Source: Oscillospiraceae bacterium (GTDB lineage: Bacteria > Bacillota > Clostridia > Oscillospirales > Acutalibacteraceae). From it: DNA of 64,000 nucleotides. The stretch is taken from NCBI GenBank assembly GCA_003538135.1, contig DPOR01000017.1:69606-133605 (forward strand), written 5' to 3'. The notes beneath the pieces were generated by a model. The model worked only from the letters and a program-made list of their open reading frames with translations, searched no databases and was not told the origin of the DNA. Shown here piece after piece: positions 1-8,801 of this stretch. Position 1 is the first letter of the stretch; each line of letters starts with the position of its first letter. A program made the translations under genes and the position numbers.

Positions 1-1172
1 AGCTCCTGCGCGGTGAGCTGGCGGTGAGTAGTGCTCGCAGGATGCAGGCAGCAGGTGCGGCTGTCCGCAACGTGGGTGACTATCGCAGCCAACTTGAGGG
101 AGTCCATAAACCTGACTGCTTCCTCTCTGCCGCCCTTTATCCGCAGAGAAATAACTCCGCAAGTGCCGTTCGGCATATATTTTTGAGCGAGGTCATAATA
201 CTCGTCTCCCTCGAGTCCGGGGTAGCGGACGGACTCTATCTTCGGATGAGCCGCCAAAAACTTTGCAACCGTCAGAGCGTTCAAGCAGTGGCGCGGCATA
301 CGCAGATGCAGCGTCTCGAGTCCTATATTGAGCAGGAACGCGTTCATCGGGGACTGAATCGAGCCGAGGTCGCGCATGAGCTGGGTAGTGCACTTGGTTA
401 TGTACGCCGCCTTGCCGAACTGCTCGGTGTATATGACCCCGTGATATGACTCGTCGGGAGTAGTCAGCCCCGGGAACTTGTCGTTCTGAGTCCAGTCGAA
501 GTTGCCGCTGTCAACTATGACTCCGCCGACACTCGTCGCGTGGCCGTCCAAATATTTCGTGGTCGAGTGGGTGACTATATCCGCGCCGAACTCAAACGGG
601 CGGCAGTTTATGGGGGTCGGGAAGGTGTTGTCAACTATCAGCGGCACGCCGTGTGCGTGAGCAGCGCGCGCATATTTTTCAATGTCGAGCACAACGAGAG
701 AGGGGTTCGATATAGTCTCGGCAAAAACGGCCTTTGTGTTCTCTTTAAACGCCGCGTTGAGCTCCTCTTCCGTAGCGTCGGGGCGGACAAAGGTGAAATC
801 TATGCCGAGCTTTTTCATCGTGACGTTGAAAAGATTGAACGTTCCTCCGTAAATCGCGGACGCCGCGACAACATGATCGCCCGCGGAGCAGATATTGAAA
901 ACGGAGAAAAACGACGCCGCCTGACCGGACGAGGTAAGCATGGCGCCGACGCCGCCCTCAAGGTCGGCAATCTTTGCGGCGACGCAGTCGTTTGTGGGGT
1001 TCTGGAGTCGAGTGTAGAAATAGCCCGATTCCTGAAGGTCAAAGAGCCTGCCCATCTGCTCGCTCGACTCGTATTTGTAGGTAGTGCTCTGTACTATCGG
1101 CACAACACGCGGCTCGCCGTTTTTCGGCGTATAGCCGGACTGCACGCACTTTGTTTCTATGCTAAAGCCCAT
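1..1172 (-). CDS. metY: O-acetylhomoserine sulfhydrylase, partial (C-terminus beyond window)
   Basis: This is a PLP-dependent Cys/Met metabolism enzyme that would make homocysteine (or another thioether) from O-acetylhomoserine and sulfide in the cytosol. Translation from the ATG at 1172 gives about 390 residues before the window edge: an N-terminal ETKCVQSGY start, YTRLQNPT near residue 53, and the PLP lysine in HSTTKYLDGH near residue 207. It still reads in frame at base 1 (PASTTHRQLT near the cut), so only the last 30-40 residues are missing. An AGGAGG ribosome site lies just upstream. It follows the ApgM-like gene by 18 bases on the same strand, so the two are probably cotranscribed. Cystathionine gamma-synthase-type relatives are the main alternative, but the length and motifs fit MetY better. 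Confidence 0.93.
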   Translation of the reverse strand, partial: MGFSIETKCVQSGYTPKNGEPRVVPIVQSTTYKYESSEQMGRLFDLQESGYFYTRLQNPTNDCVAAKIADLEGGVGAMLTSSGQAASFFSVFNICSAGDHVVAASAIYGGTFNLFNVTMKKLGIDFTFVRPDATEEELNAAFKENTKAVFAETISNPSLVVLDIEKYARAAHAHGVPLIVDNTFPTPINCRPFEFGADIVTHSTTKYLDGHATSVGGVIVDSGNFDWTQNDKFPGLTTPDESYHGVIYTEQFGKAAYITKCTTQLMRDLGSIQSPMNAFLLNIGLETLHLRMPRHCLNALTVAKFLAAHPKIESVRYPGLEGDEYYDLAQKYMPNGTCGVISLRIKGGREEAVRFMDSLKLAAIVTHVADSRTCCLHPASTTHRQLTAQE

Positions 1173-1190
1173 TTTTGTTTCCTCCTTCTG

Positions 1191-2402
1191 TCAGTCTTTA
1201 AGAAAATGACCCATAAGTTCGAAGCCTTCTTCAATGAAATTACCCGTCTCGGAGGCGGTTTTTTCATTTATACTCGAAACACCGCTGTCAAGTTCTTTGC
1301 CTTTACAGTAAATCAGATACGGCACGGGGTCTGAGGCGTGGGTGCGGGTCGCTATCGGGGTCGGGTGATCGGGCAGAACCATGACCTTATAATCGTCCTG
1401 AGTGTTAAGATAGTCAAGGATTATAGGCATTACACGGCTGTCAATAAGCTCAATCGCCTTGACCTTATTCTCGGGCTCGTTTCTGTGTCCGCACTCATCG
1501 GGAGCCTCAATATGAATATAGACAAGGTCTTGACCTTGACGCCATTCATCGACCGCGGCGTTCGCTTTGCCCTCAAAATTCGTGTCGATATAGCCTGTTG
1601 CGCCCTCGACCTCGGGGGTGTTCATGCCTGCGCAGATGCCTATGCCCTTGAGCAAATCGACGGCGGACACGATGCTGCCCTTTACTCCGTATTTCTCTTC
1701 AAAAGACGGCAGAGCCGGGCGGCTGCCCTCGCCCCAAAGCCATATCGAGTTTGCGGGGAGCTTGCCCTCGGCAATCCTTTTTTTGTTCACAGGGTGATCC
1801 TTCAGAATATCGTAGCTCTCGCGCATCATGGCTATGAGCTTTTCGGCGTTGGGCGAAGTTGAAAGATATTCGCCTATGACCCTGCCGGAGATGTCGTGCG
1901 GAGGGGTCATCTTGCCCAACTGCGTCGTGCCGTTATGCACTATCAGACAGTGGCGGTATGACACGCCGCTGTAAAAATCAAACTCGCTGCTGCCGAAATG
2001 CTGCTGCACGGTCTCGATTATCTGCGCAGCCTCCTCCGTGGAAATATCGCCGCCGGAGTAGTCGAGCATGGTCTTTGCGCCGTAATCCGTCTCGTCGCTC
2101 AGGGTGACAAGGTTGCAGCGCAGGGCAACGTCCGTATCGCTCATGTTGACTCCGATGCTCACCGCCTCAAGGGGCGAACGGCCGGTATAGCACTTCTTCG
2201 GGTCAAATCCGAGCACGCTCATATTTGCAACATCGCTGCCGGGCTTCAAGCCCTCGGCAACGGTTCTCACAAGTCCGACCTCGCCCTTTGACGCGAGTGT
2301 ATCGATATTGGGCTTCTTCGCAACTTCCATCGGCGTCTTGCCGCCGAGAGCCTCGACGGGATAATCCGCCATTCCGTCGCAGAGCACTACAGCATATTTC
2401 AT
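1191..2402 (-). CDS. ApgM-type cofactor-independent phosphoglycerate mutase family protein (possible homoserine kinase)
   Basis: 403 residues of the alkaline-phosphatase-fold ApgM family, the usual length for clostridial members. The metal/catalytic residues are visible: D9 in LCDGMADYP, the GSDVANMS segment at 55-62 with the candidate Ser nucleophile, and DHPTPIATRTH near 345-360. The formal name is 2,3-bisphosphoglycerate-independent phosphoglycerate mutase. A subset of this family has been proposed from gene neighbourhoods to be homoserine kinase, and here the next gene of the operon is metY, another homoserine-branch enzyme. The start ATG has AAAGGATG upstream. Which phosphotransfer it carries out cannot be decided from sequence alone. 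Confidence 0.85.
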   Translation of the reverse strand: MKYAVVLCDGMADYPVEALGGKTPMEVAKKPNIDTLASKGEVGLVRTVAEGLKPGSDVANMSVLGFDPKKCYTGRSPLEAVSIGVNMSDTDVALRCNLVTLSDETDYGAKTMLDYSGGDISTEEAAQIIETVQQHFGSSEFDFYSGVSYRHCLIVHNGTTQLGKMTPPHDISGRVIGEYLSTSPNAEKLIAMMRESYDILKDHPVNKKRIAEGKLPANSIWLWGEGSRPALPSFEEKYGVKGSIVSAVDLLKGIGICAGMNTPEVEGATGYIDTNFEGKANAAVDEWRQGQDLVYIHIEAPDECGHRNEPENKVKAIELIDSRVMPIILDYLNTQDDYKVMVLPDHPTPIATRTHASDPVPYLIYCKGKELDSGVSSINEKTASETGNFIEEGFELMGHFLKD

Positions 2403-2497
2403 ATATTTTCATCCTTTCAGAGAGTTTATGCAAAAGCGATGCATATAGGGCGCGGAAGTACGGTTAGCATATGCGTACTCGCCCGCCTTTGCTTTTC

Positions 2498-2526
2498 ATT
2501 ATATCATAAAGCATCAGCGCATTAAA
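2498..2526 (-). promoter_or_regulatory. Putative sigA promoter for apgM-metY
   Basis: On the minus strand a perfect -10 TATAAT (2498-2503) lies 17 bases from a weak -35 TTTAAT (2521-2526). The predicted leader is about 90 bases and contains a small hairpin (AGTACG 2457-2462 with CGTACT 2474-2479). Confidence 0.5.
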
Positions 2527-2578
2527 GCGGAAATTGCGAAATAATATGCACCTGCGCAGCACAAAAAAGAGTGCAAAA

Positions 2579-2643
2579 TGACGAAAATTTATTCGTCAAA
2601 ATGCGCGTGCGGCATATAGTTTTAAAGAACACGGTGATATAAT
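2579..2643 (+). promoter_or_regulatory. Putative operator and -10 element upstream of the 2679 lipoprotein
   Basis: A perfect 7-base inverted repeat (TGACGAA 2579-2585, TTCGTCA 2592-2598) precedes a TATAAT at 2638-2643. The matching -35 (2615-2620) is poor, so this may be an activator-dependent or repressed promoter. No regulator gene lies next to it. Confidence 0.35.
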
Positions 2644-2678
2644 CAACTTAGAAATAACATTATATAGGAGGCATTAAA

Positions 2679-3881
2679 ATGGCAAAAAAATTTTTCGCGG
2701 TTTTGCTCGTCTGTATGCTCGTTCTTATGAGCTTTTCGGCGTGCGGCACCAAAGCACCCGAAAACGACACAACCGCCCCGGAAAACACATCGGAAGCTGA
2801 AATCGAAGACGTACAAACGAGCACCGAGGAGTCTGAGTCAAGCTCCGAAACGGCTTTTGAGTCAACAGAGCCGAAGCCTGAGCAGGACACACAGAAACCG
2901 GCAGAGAACAAGCCTGCCGCATCCAAGCCCACGTCGAAACCGACGACAACGAAGAAGCCCGCCCAATCCGGCTCGGCAACCAAAGGCAAGCTTGAAATAA
3001 GTGCAAGCAGCGTCAAAAGCGTTGCGGGTGCAAAAGTGCTCAGGGCATGGAGGCTCAATGCAAACGGAGTCAATATCGAAATACACCGCATAGCTTACGG
3101 TCCGCAGATAACCCAAGCGTTTAAAAAGGCTAACGCGGACGGCGCTATAGATTATGACAAAACGGTAACTTACCAGCCGATTATAACTGTTGCGATAATC
3201 ACCTGCTCTCCGGATCACATCGGCGTAGCATCAAGTCAAAAGCTGCTCGGTACCACAGTAGGTAAGGTCGAGGACATGGGCAGAAAGAGCGGCTCACTCA
3301 TTGCAATAAACGGTGAGGCCGGCTCAACATATAAAAAAGGTGCTCCCACGATACGCAACGGCTCCGTCGAATCCACCGACGGACAAGGCCAGAAGCGACT
3401 GCTGATATACAAAAACGGCACATGGAAGGTCACGACGCTCACTAACGAAAACTGCAGAACATATATCTCACAGGGAGTTTACAATTCCCTGCGCTATCAG
3501 CGCCAGGTCATTACAAACGGCGCAGCCACCAACGAGCACGATACTTATTATCACAACCGTACTGTTTTCGCTCAGATATCCGAGAATAAATATATCATGG
3601 CTATCGGCGAATTCATGCCGCTTGACAATATGATGAAAGTTCTCATTGCATACGGAGCGAGAAACGCATTTCTTTTAAACGGCGGCAACTGCTCATCCAT
3701 GTATGTCAAGGGCATAGGCAACACTACCGGCACAAGGGCAACGCAGCTCAAAAATCTAAACAAACCGTGCGTTATCGAGAGCGAGTTTTTCGCGGCGAAC
3801 GGTATGCTCGGTCTCAACTCGGCCGGGAAGCAGAAGCTCGGCGGGCCTTGCAACGAGCTTGATATAGTATATGTAAAATAA
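2679..3881 (+). CDS. Lipoprotein with phosphodiester glycosidase (NAGPA-type) domain
   Basis: 400 residues. A signal peptide ends in lipobox FSAC, so C22 would be lipidated and the protein held on the outer face of the membrane. Residues about 25-100 form a low-complexity Thr/Glu/Ser/Pro/Lys linker across the wall. Residues about 105-395 look like the NAGPA domain (phosphodiester glycosidase family): AINGEAGSTY near 210, a conserved HDTYYHNRTVFAQ block, and the diagnostic LNGGNCSSMY near 330. Family members cleave or are predicted to cleave sugar phosphodiesters or act in polysaccharide modification; the substrate here is unknown. RBS TAGGAGG. It is followed after 19 bases by the DUF6273 gene and appears to lead a three-gene surface operon. 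Confidence 0.82.
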   Translation: MAKKFFAVLLVCMLVLMSFSACGTKAPENDTTAPENTSEAEIEDVQTSTEESESSSETAFESTEPKPEQDTQKPAENKPAASKPTSKPTTTKKPAQSGSATKGKLEISASSVKSVAGAKVLRAWRLNANGVNIEIHRIAYGPQITQAFKKANADGAIDYDKTVTYQPIITVAIITCSPDHIGVASSQKLLGTTVGKVEDMGRKSGSLIAINGEAGSTYKKGAPTIRNGSVESTDGQGQKRLLIYKNGTWKVTTLTNENCRTYISQGVYNSLRYQRQVITNGAATNEHDTYYHNRTVFAQISENKYIMAIGEFMPLDNMMKVLIAYGARNAFLLNGGNCSSMYVKGIGNTTGTRATQLKNLNKPCVIESEFFAANGMLGLNSAGKQKLGGPCNELDIVYVK

Positions 3882-3900
3882 TCTTTTAGGAGGTGAGACG

Positions 3901-4644
3901 GTGAAAAAGGCTTTCAGGGCGGCTGTTGTCGCGGCCGCAATACTGTTTGCGCTGACCTTTATCGGGAGCGCAAAGCTGAAAGACGAATCGGCTCACCTGC
4001 TGTTTTCCTCGTCCGCCGATATAGGAGGCGGCACGGCGCGGGAAATCAGGCTCAAAAAAGGCGACCGCATCGCCTTGGGCTCATATCTCGGAGAGCCGAT
4101 AATCTGGAGAGTCGTCGATACCGGAGACACCGCACTGCTCATGAGCGAAAAGGTGCTGTGCTTTAAAGCGTTCGACCCGTCGGAGGACGGCATAGGCAGC
4201 TCGGATTATTTCACCTCTCCCCTGCGCGCATGGCTCAACTCAAGGGACGGATTTTTAAGCACGGATAATTTTTCGGCAGCCGAGCTCGCGCTTATTTCGG
4301 CAGACAAAAACGGCGATACCGTATTTCTGCCGTCGAAGGATATGCTCAAAAATATAAGCGCTGCCGACCGACGAAAGAGCCCCACGGAGCAGTGCGTCAA
4401 AAATGACGCTTCGCGCTATTTCGTCCTGCGCAGATACTGCTGGTACTGGACGAGCTCGCCCGTTTCGACAAATCAGAGCAGCGTCACCGCCGTCACCACG
4501 ACGGGCGGATTCTACAAGACGCTTGCGGCGGACGAGCTGTGCGGCGTGTGCCCGGCGATATATCTTCGCGCCGACACGCTCACGCTCTGCGGAAGCGGCG
4601 CCGCCGAAAATCCGTATGCATTGGCGGGAGGTGAGCAGAGATGA
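3901..4644 (+). CDS. DUF6273-containing membrane-anchored protein
   Basis: 247 residues from a GTG start with an excellent AGGAGGTGAGACG ribosome site. Residues 1-25 are one hydrophobic segment (signal anchor or uncleaved signal peptide). The rest resembles DUF6273: an IALGSYLGEPIIWRVV segment near 60, LLMSEKVL near 85, SPLRAWLNS near 110, and a Trp/Tyr-rich YCWYWTSSPV block near 180. This domain, found on many firmicute surface proteins, has no established function, although its fold-type signature suggests sugar or peptide binding (inference). The end overlaps the next gene by four bases (ATGA), so translation is probably coupled. Confidence 0.72.
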   Translation: MKKAFRAAVVAAAILFALTFIGSAKLKDESAHLLFSSSADIGGGTAREIRLKKGDRIALGSYLGEPIIWRVVDTGDTALLMSEKVLCFKAFDPSEDGIGSSDYFTSPLRAWLNSRDGFLSTDNFSAAELALISADKNGDTVFLPSKDMLKNISAADRRKSPTEQCVKNDASRYFVLRRYCWYWTSSPVSTNQSSVTAVTTTGGFYKTLAADELCGVCPAIYLRADTLTLCGSGAAENPYALAGGEQR

Positions 4645-6023
4645 GAGAAAAGCTTAAAAAATTTTGCGAATCCCCCCGCTCGATAATCGCGGGATACTCC
4701 GCCGCAGTGCTGTTTTTCTGCACTGTGTTCACGCGGCTCATACTAAAGACCGACGACGGACATTTTCTCGGCATACTCCACCGCAGCGGCTTCACCGTCC
4801 CCGCCTGGCTTCATGAGCGATACACGACCGTTTCGGGGCGAATAGTCGGCGAATGGCTGATGATAAATTTCCTGCGCCTGCCGCTGATTTTCTGGAAGCT
4901 GTTTATAGCGGCGCTCATCATATATATAATGTGGTTCATCTGCCGCATCTCCGACTTTTTCGGAGAAAAAACAGATGCAAGACGGCGATATATCTTCGCC
5001 TGCGCCGTGCCTTTGGTAGTATTTCTGCCATGTCTCAACCCGTCTGTATTCTGGTTTGCGGGGTCGTTTACTTTTCTCGTCCCGTTTGCAGCCCTGCTTA
5101 TCGCGGTAACTCCGCTGACTTTCGAGGTATTGGGCGAGCGAGTGCATCCCGCCGCCTATGCCGCCGCGGCAGTCGCCGCCGTTGTCGCGGCATCGCAGGA
5201 GCAGGCCTGTGCCGCAGTGCTCGCACTGCAGGTGATTCTGCTGATTTCCTCCGCGGTTCAAAGGAAGCTGAAAATTCTTCAATTCATCCCGCTTCTGACG
5301 GGCATGGCCTCCGGTGCGGTGCTGATTCTCTCGCCCGGTCTGCGCGGGCGCGGCGAGATGGAGGCAACTTCGGGCTTTGAAAAATTTGCGGAGATGAGCG
5401 TATTTCAAAAGCTGCTCTGCGGATTTTCAAACTACTTCGCCTTTTCGTTTTTCTTCTCGCTGATAACCGCTTCCGTCTTTCTTGTTCTTCTCTGCGCCTC
5501 GGTCCGCGAAGCATTCAACGGCTCACGAAAAGCAAAGAAGCTCTCGGCCGCTTTCGCCGCATTTGCTTTTGTGCTTTGTGTCGGAGTCAACGCCGCATAT
5601 ACCGCCGTCCGCCGCGTAACGCCAGACAAGGGCTTTGAAAAGATGTTCAAAAGCGGCAGCCTGCGCCCGCTCGAATCAGCGGTTATTGCGCTTTGCTTTG
5701 TTTTTCTCGGCTGTATTTTTGCGCTCATTGCGGCGCTCGTAAAGAAAAACAGAAGGCTCGGGCTCACTGTCGGCGTGCTGTTCTGCGCCGCCGTCTGCTG
5801 CGCCGCCGTGCTCGGATTTTCTTCCTCCGTCTATGCCTCCGGGCAGCGTGTTTTCTACTTCACCGAGATGTTCACGCTCATAGCCTGCACCGTCATGTAC
5901 TCTTCCCTCTCGGAGGGCAAGGCAAAAAAATTTGCCGGTTACACTGTACCGACGGCCGCATTTATCTTCTATATTGTCAATTGCTTCACCTATACTTTTC
6001 TTGAGATACCCATAATGGGCTAA
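4641..6023 (+). CDS. Polytopic membrane protein, DUF6056-like
   Basis: 460 residues with about 10-11 hydrophobic segments and a short cytoplasmic N-terminus. An extracellular loop after the first segment carries DDGHFLG and GRIVGEWL, and a later loop carries NPSVFWFAGS, a pattern like that of the DUF6056 membrane family, whose topology resembles sugar-polymerase or glycosyltransferase-C type proteins. No catalytic motif can be assigned with certainty. It overlaps the DUF6273 gene by four bases and is the last gene before a strong hairpin terminator, so it should be made together with the NAGPA lipoprotein. A role in decorating or assembling a surface glycan is inference only. Confidence 0.6.
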   Translation: MREKLKKFCESPRSIIAGYSAAVLFFCTVFTRLILKTDDGHFLGILHRSGFTVPAWLHERYTTVSGRIVGEWLMINFLRLPLIFWKLFIAALIIYIMWFICRISDFFGEKTDARRRYIFACAVPLVVFLPCLNPSVFWFAGSFTFLVPFAALLIAVTPLTFEVLGERVHPAAYAAAAVAAVVAASQEQACAAVLALQVILLISSAVQRKLKILQFIPLLTGMASGAVLILSPGLRGRGEMEATSGFEKFAEMSVFQKLLCGFSNYFAFSFFFSLITASVFLVLLCASVREAFNGSRKAKKLSAAFAAFAFVLCVGVNAAYTAVRRVTPDKGFEKMFKSGSLRPLESAVIALCFVFLGCIFALIAALVKKNRRLGLTVGVLFCAAVCCAAVLGFSSSVYASGQRVFYFTEMFTLIACTVMYSSLSEGKAKKFAGYTVPTAAFIFYIVNCFTYTFLEIPIMG

Positions 6024-6083
6024 ATACTTTTGTAAAGCGATTAACTTTACAAGAAATCAGTCCGGCTTTTTGATACAAAAATT

Positions 6084-6140
6084 AAAGCTCCCCGCAAATC
6101 CGTTGATATATCTGCATATCACCGAACGCAAGGGAGCTTT
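6084..6140. terminator. Bidirectional terminator between convergent genes
   Basis: A long imperfect stem starts with AAAGCTCCC (6084-6092) and closes with GGGAGCTTT (6132-6140). The inner part pairs TGATAT with ATATCA around a 6-base loop. T-rich tracts flank both sides, which suits the converging genes that end at 6023 and 6184. Confidence 0.8.
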
Positions 6141-6183
6141 TGTTATTTGATTTTATTAATATGTAAAGCTATATAGCTTGTCA

Positions 6184-6909
6184 TCAATGTCCGTGCGGAA
6201 CGACATCGATTTTATCGTGCTCCTCGCCGAGGTCGGCGCGCAGGAGCGCAAAGAACACTATCAAAAGCAATATATCCGCGCACCATATGGTCTTTCCGCC
6301 GAGATAACCGCAGATAAATGTGGACGCCACCGCGCCCGCTATAAACGAGCCTATCATCAAAAGATGGGCGAACATCTTGCCCCGCGCCTCTTTATTCCCG
6401 CTTCGAAGCCACTTGACAAGATTCGAGCCGACCTGACGGACATGGTTAGTGCAGAAGGTCGTTGCCATGGGTATCTTTTTTGCCTGGCGGAAGGTGTTGA
6501 ACTGCATTGAGGCGATAAAGTTTACCGCCACCTGGCAGATCTGCGGGGGTGCGCTGTCCGGCACGAAGCCGAGAGCGAATATCCACGCCATCTCAAACGC
6601 CACGAATGCCGTGTCCCAACGGACGATCTTGCGGCGATTAATATGCTTCGGGAGAAATTCGGAGATAATTGTGCCGAGCAGGTAAGCCGAGGCGGGCAGG
6701 AGATAATAGAGCGCCTTGCGCCAATTGCCCTGACCGAGCTGAACCGCCATGAGCACGAAGTTTGCCGTCTGCGCGTTGCAGAACACTCCGCCCTTTTGAA
6801 CATAGGTGTATGCGCCCAAAAATCCGCCGACCGCTATCATAACGGCAAATATCCAGAGCTTTTCGCATTCGAGAAGCTCTTTGTCTTTTTCGAGAGCTTT
6901 TTCTTTCAT
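6184..6909 (-). CDS. YoaK family (DUF1275) membrane protein
   Basis: 241 residues with about six transmembrane segments. The family pattern is clear: AVGGFLGAYTYV near 30, FCNAQTANFVLMA near 50, the FNTFRQ block near 140, and MATTFCTNHVR near 152. YoaK/DUF1275 proteins are common membrane proteins of unknown transport or signalling role. The N-terminus is a charged 15-residue Lys/Glu stretch. It stands alone between the surface cluster and the ABC exporter operon, with its own start ATG at 6909. No regulator or substrate gene adjoins it. Confidence 0.85.
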   Translation of the reverse strand: MKEKALEKDKELLECEKLWIFAVMIAVGGFLGAYTYVQKGGVFCNAQTANFVLMAVQLGQGNWRKALYYLLPASAYLLGTIISEFLPKHINRRKIVRWDTAFVAFEMAWIFALGFVPDSAPPQICQVAVNFIASMQFNTFRQAKKIPMATTFCTNHVRQVGSNLVKWLRSGNKEARGKMFAHLLMIGSFIAGAVASTFICGYLGGKTIWCADILLLIVFFALLRADLGEEHDKIDVVPHGH

Positions 6910-6996
6910 CGTTCACCACACCGTTTCTTTTGTACAACGCATAAGTTTAGCACTGTCGGGCGCTTATGTCAAGAAAACGAAATGCATTCAAAAATC

Positions 6997-7025
6997 TTGA
7001 AAAGCGGCGGTTTTCGTGATATTAT
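6997..7025 (+). promoter_or_regulatory. sigA-like promoter of the ABC exporter pair
   Basis: TTGAAA (6997-7002), 17-base spacer, TATTAT (7020-7025), 52 bases before the ATG at 7078. Confidence 0.7.
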
Positions 7026-7077
7026 CTAAGGTATTGTATACATTATATATCTCAATATATCTCAAGAGGAGAATAGC

Positions 7078-8799
7078 ATGACAAAGCTTTTTAGGTATTT
7101 GAAAAAATACAGAAAAGAAAGCATTCTTGCGCCATTTTTCAAGCTCATCGAAGTGGCGTTTGAGCTGACCGTTCCGCTGATAGTCTCGAATATAATCGAC
7201 GTCGGCATAGAAAACGGCGACAAGGGCTATATAGTCAAGCGCTGCCTGCTGCTCGGTCTGCTCGGCATTTTAGGACTTTGCAGCACGCTTGTGGCGCAGT
7301 ATTTCTCGGCGAAGGCGTCCGTCGGATTCGCTACCGACATACGCCACGCGCTGTTCAGTCACATCGGAAAGCTCTCATACTCCCAACTCGACTCCCTCGG
7401 CGCGCCGACTCTCATAACCCGCCTGACGGGCGACATAAATCAGGTTCAGACGGGAACAAATCTCACTCTGCGCCTCGTGCTGCGCTCGCCGTTTGTCGTT
7501 TTCGGCGCGGTGATAATGGCGTTTACGGTTGACGCGAAGTCCTCGCTCGTGTTCGTCGTTGCGGTGCCCGCTCTCGCTGCGGTCGTGTTCGCGATTATGC
7601 TCGTGTGCATACCGATGTACCGCAAGGTTCAGCAGAAATTAGACGGGCTTTTGAGCAAGACCCGCGAAAACCTGCTCGGCACCCGCGTTGTCAGGGCGTT
7701 TTGCAAAGAGGATGAGGAAATCGAGGACTTTGACGCAAAAAACAAGGCTCTGACCGAGATGCAAACGGCGGTCGGCAGGATATCGGCGTTCATGAATCCC
7801 GCCACCTTCGTGCTCATCAATCTTGCGATAATCGCGCTGATATATATCGGCGCACTGCGCGTCGATTCGGGCGCAATATCGCGCGGCGCGGTCGTTGCGC
7901 TCTATAACTATATGTCGCAGATACTCGTTGAGCTGATAAAGCTCGCGAATCTGATCATCAGTGTCACAAAGGCGATTGCCTGCGGCAACCGCATACAGTC
8001 GGTGCTCGACATAGAGCCCGCCACCGTTCCCGGAACAGTTACCGAGGGCGACAAAAAATGCGAATACTCCGTTGAGTTTGACGGGGCGTGTCTCTCCTAC
8101 AACGGGAGCGAGGAGTCCCTGCACAATATTGACCTCAAAATCCCGCGCGGCAGCACGGTAGGCGTCATCGGCTCCACGGGCTCCGGCAAGAGCTCGCTCG
8201 TCAACCTCATTCCGCGCTTCTACGATGTCACGGGCGGCTGCGTGCTCGTTGACGGAGTTGACGTGCGCGACTACGACACAAAGGCTCTGCGCTCTAAAAT
8301 AGGCGTTGTCTCGCAGAAAAAAGCGCTGTTTTCGGGCAGCGTCAGGGATAATATCCGCTTCGGAAAGCAGGACGCTACGGACGAAGAGATATGGCAGGCG
8401 CTCGAAACTGCTCAGGCCAAGCAGATGATAGAAGAAAAGAGCGGGCAGCTCGATTTTGTCCTCGAGCAGGAGGGCAAAAACCTCTCGGGCGGTCAGCGGC
8501 AGAGAATGACGATAGCCCGAGCCTTGGTCAGAAAGCCCGAGGTGCTCATTCTTGATGACGCGGCGAGTGCGCTCGACTATGCCACCGGCGCGGCGCTAAA
8601 CAAGGCTCTGCGAAACACCGACTTTGCACCGACCGTCATAACCGTCTCCCAGCGTGTTGCGGCTATACGCAATGCGGACACGATAGTCGTGCTCGACGAG
8701 GGCGAGATAGTAGGCATAGGCACGAACGACGAGCTGCTGCGCTCGTGCGAGGTATACAGGGAAATCTTCGATTCCCAGCTTGAAAAGGAGGATGCGTGA
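7078..8799 (+). CDS. ABC exporter half-transporter, degenerate-site subunit
   Basis: 573 residues: six-helix ABC exporter membrane domain (about 1-300) and a nucleotide-binding domain with Walker A GSTGSGKSS near 365, signature LSGGQRQR near 467, Walker B LILDDAASALD near 492. The catalytic Glu after Walker B is Asp, and the H-loop reads VSQRV, with Gln in place of His. This is the pattern of the non-catalytic partner of heterodimeric exporters such as TM287/288, LmrCD and BmrCD, usually multidrug or lipid/peptide exporters. The next gene supplies the canonical partner and overlaps or follows within a few bases. Substrate unknown. Confidence 0.92.
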   Translation: MTKLFRYLKKYRKESILAPFFKLIEVAFELTVPLIVSNIIDVGIENGDKGYIVKRCLLLGLLGILGLCSTLVAQYFSAKASVGFATDIRHALFSHIGKLSYSQLDSLGAPTLITRLTGDINQVQTGTNLTLRLVLRSPFVVFGAVIMAFTVDAKSSLVFVVAVPALAAVVFAIMLVCIPMYRKVQQKLDGLLSKTRENLLGTRVVRAFCKEDEEIEDFDAKNKALTEMQTAVGRISAFMNPATFVLINLAIIALIYIGALRVDSGAISRGAVVALYNYMSQILVELIKLANLIISVTKAIACGNRIQSVLDIEPATVPGTVTEGDKKCEYSVEFDGACLSYNGSEESLHNIDLKIPRGSTVGVIGSTGSGKSSLVNLIPRFYDVTGGCVLVDGVDVRDYDTKALRSKIGVVSQKKALFSGSVRDNIRFGKQDATDEEIWQALETAQAKQMIEEKSGQLDFVLEQEGKNLSGGQRQRMTIARALVRKPEVLILDDAASALDYATGAALNKALRNTDFAPTVITVSQRVAAIRNADTIVVLDEGEIVGIGTNDELLRSCEVYREIFDSQLEKEDA

Positions 8800-8801
8800 C
8801 C

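Noticed and set aside
540..1334. A 264-codon plus-strand frame near the window start
   Set aside because: It lies across metY and the end of apgM on the opposite strand and has no ribosome site or domain.
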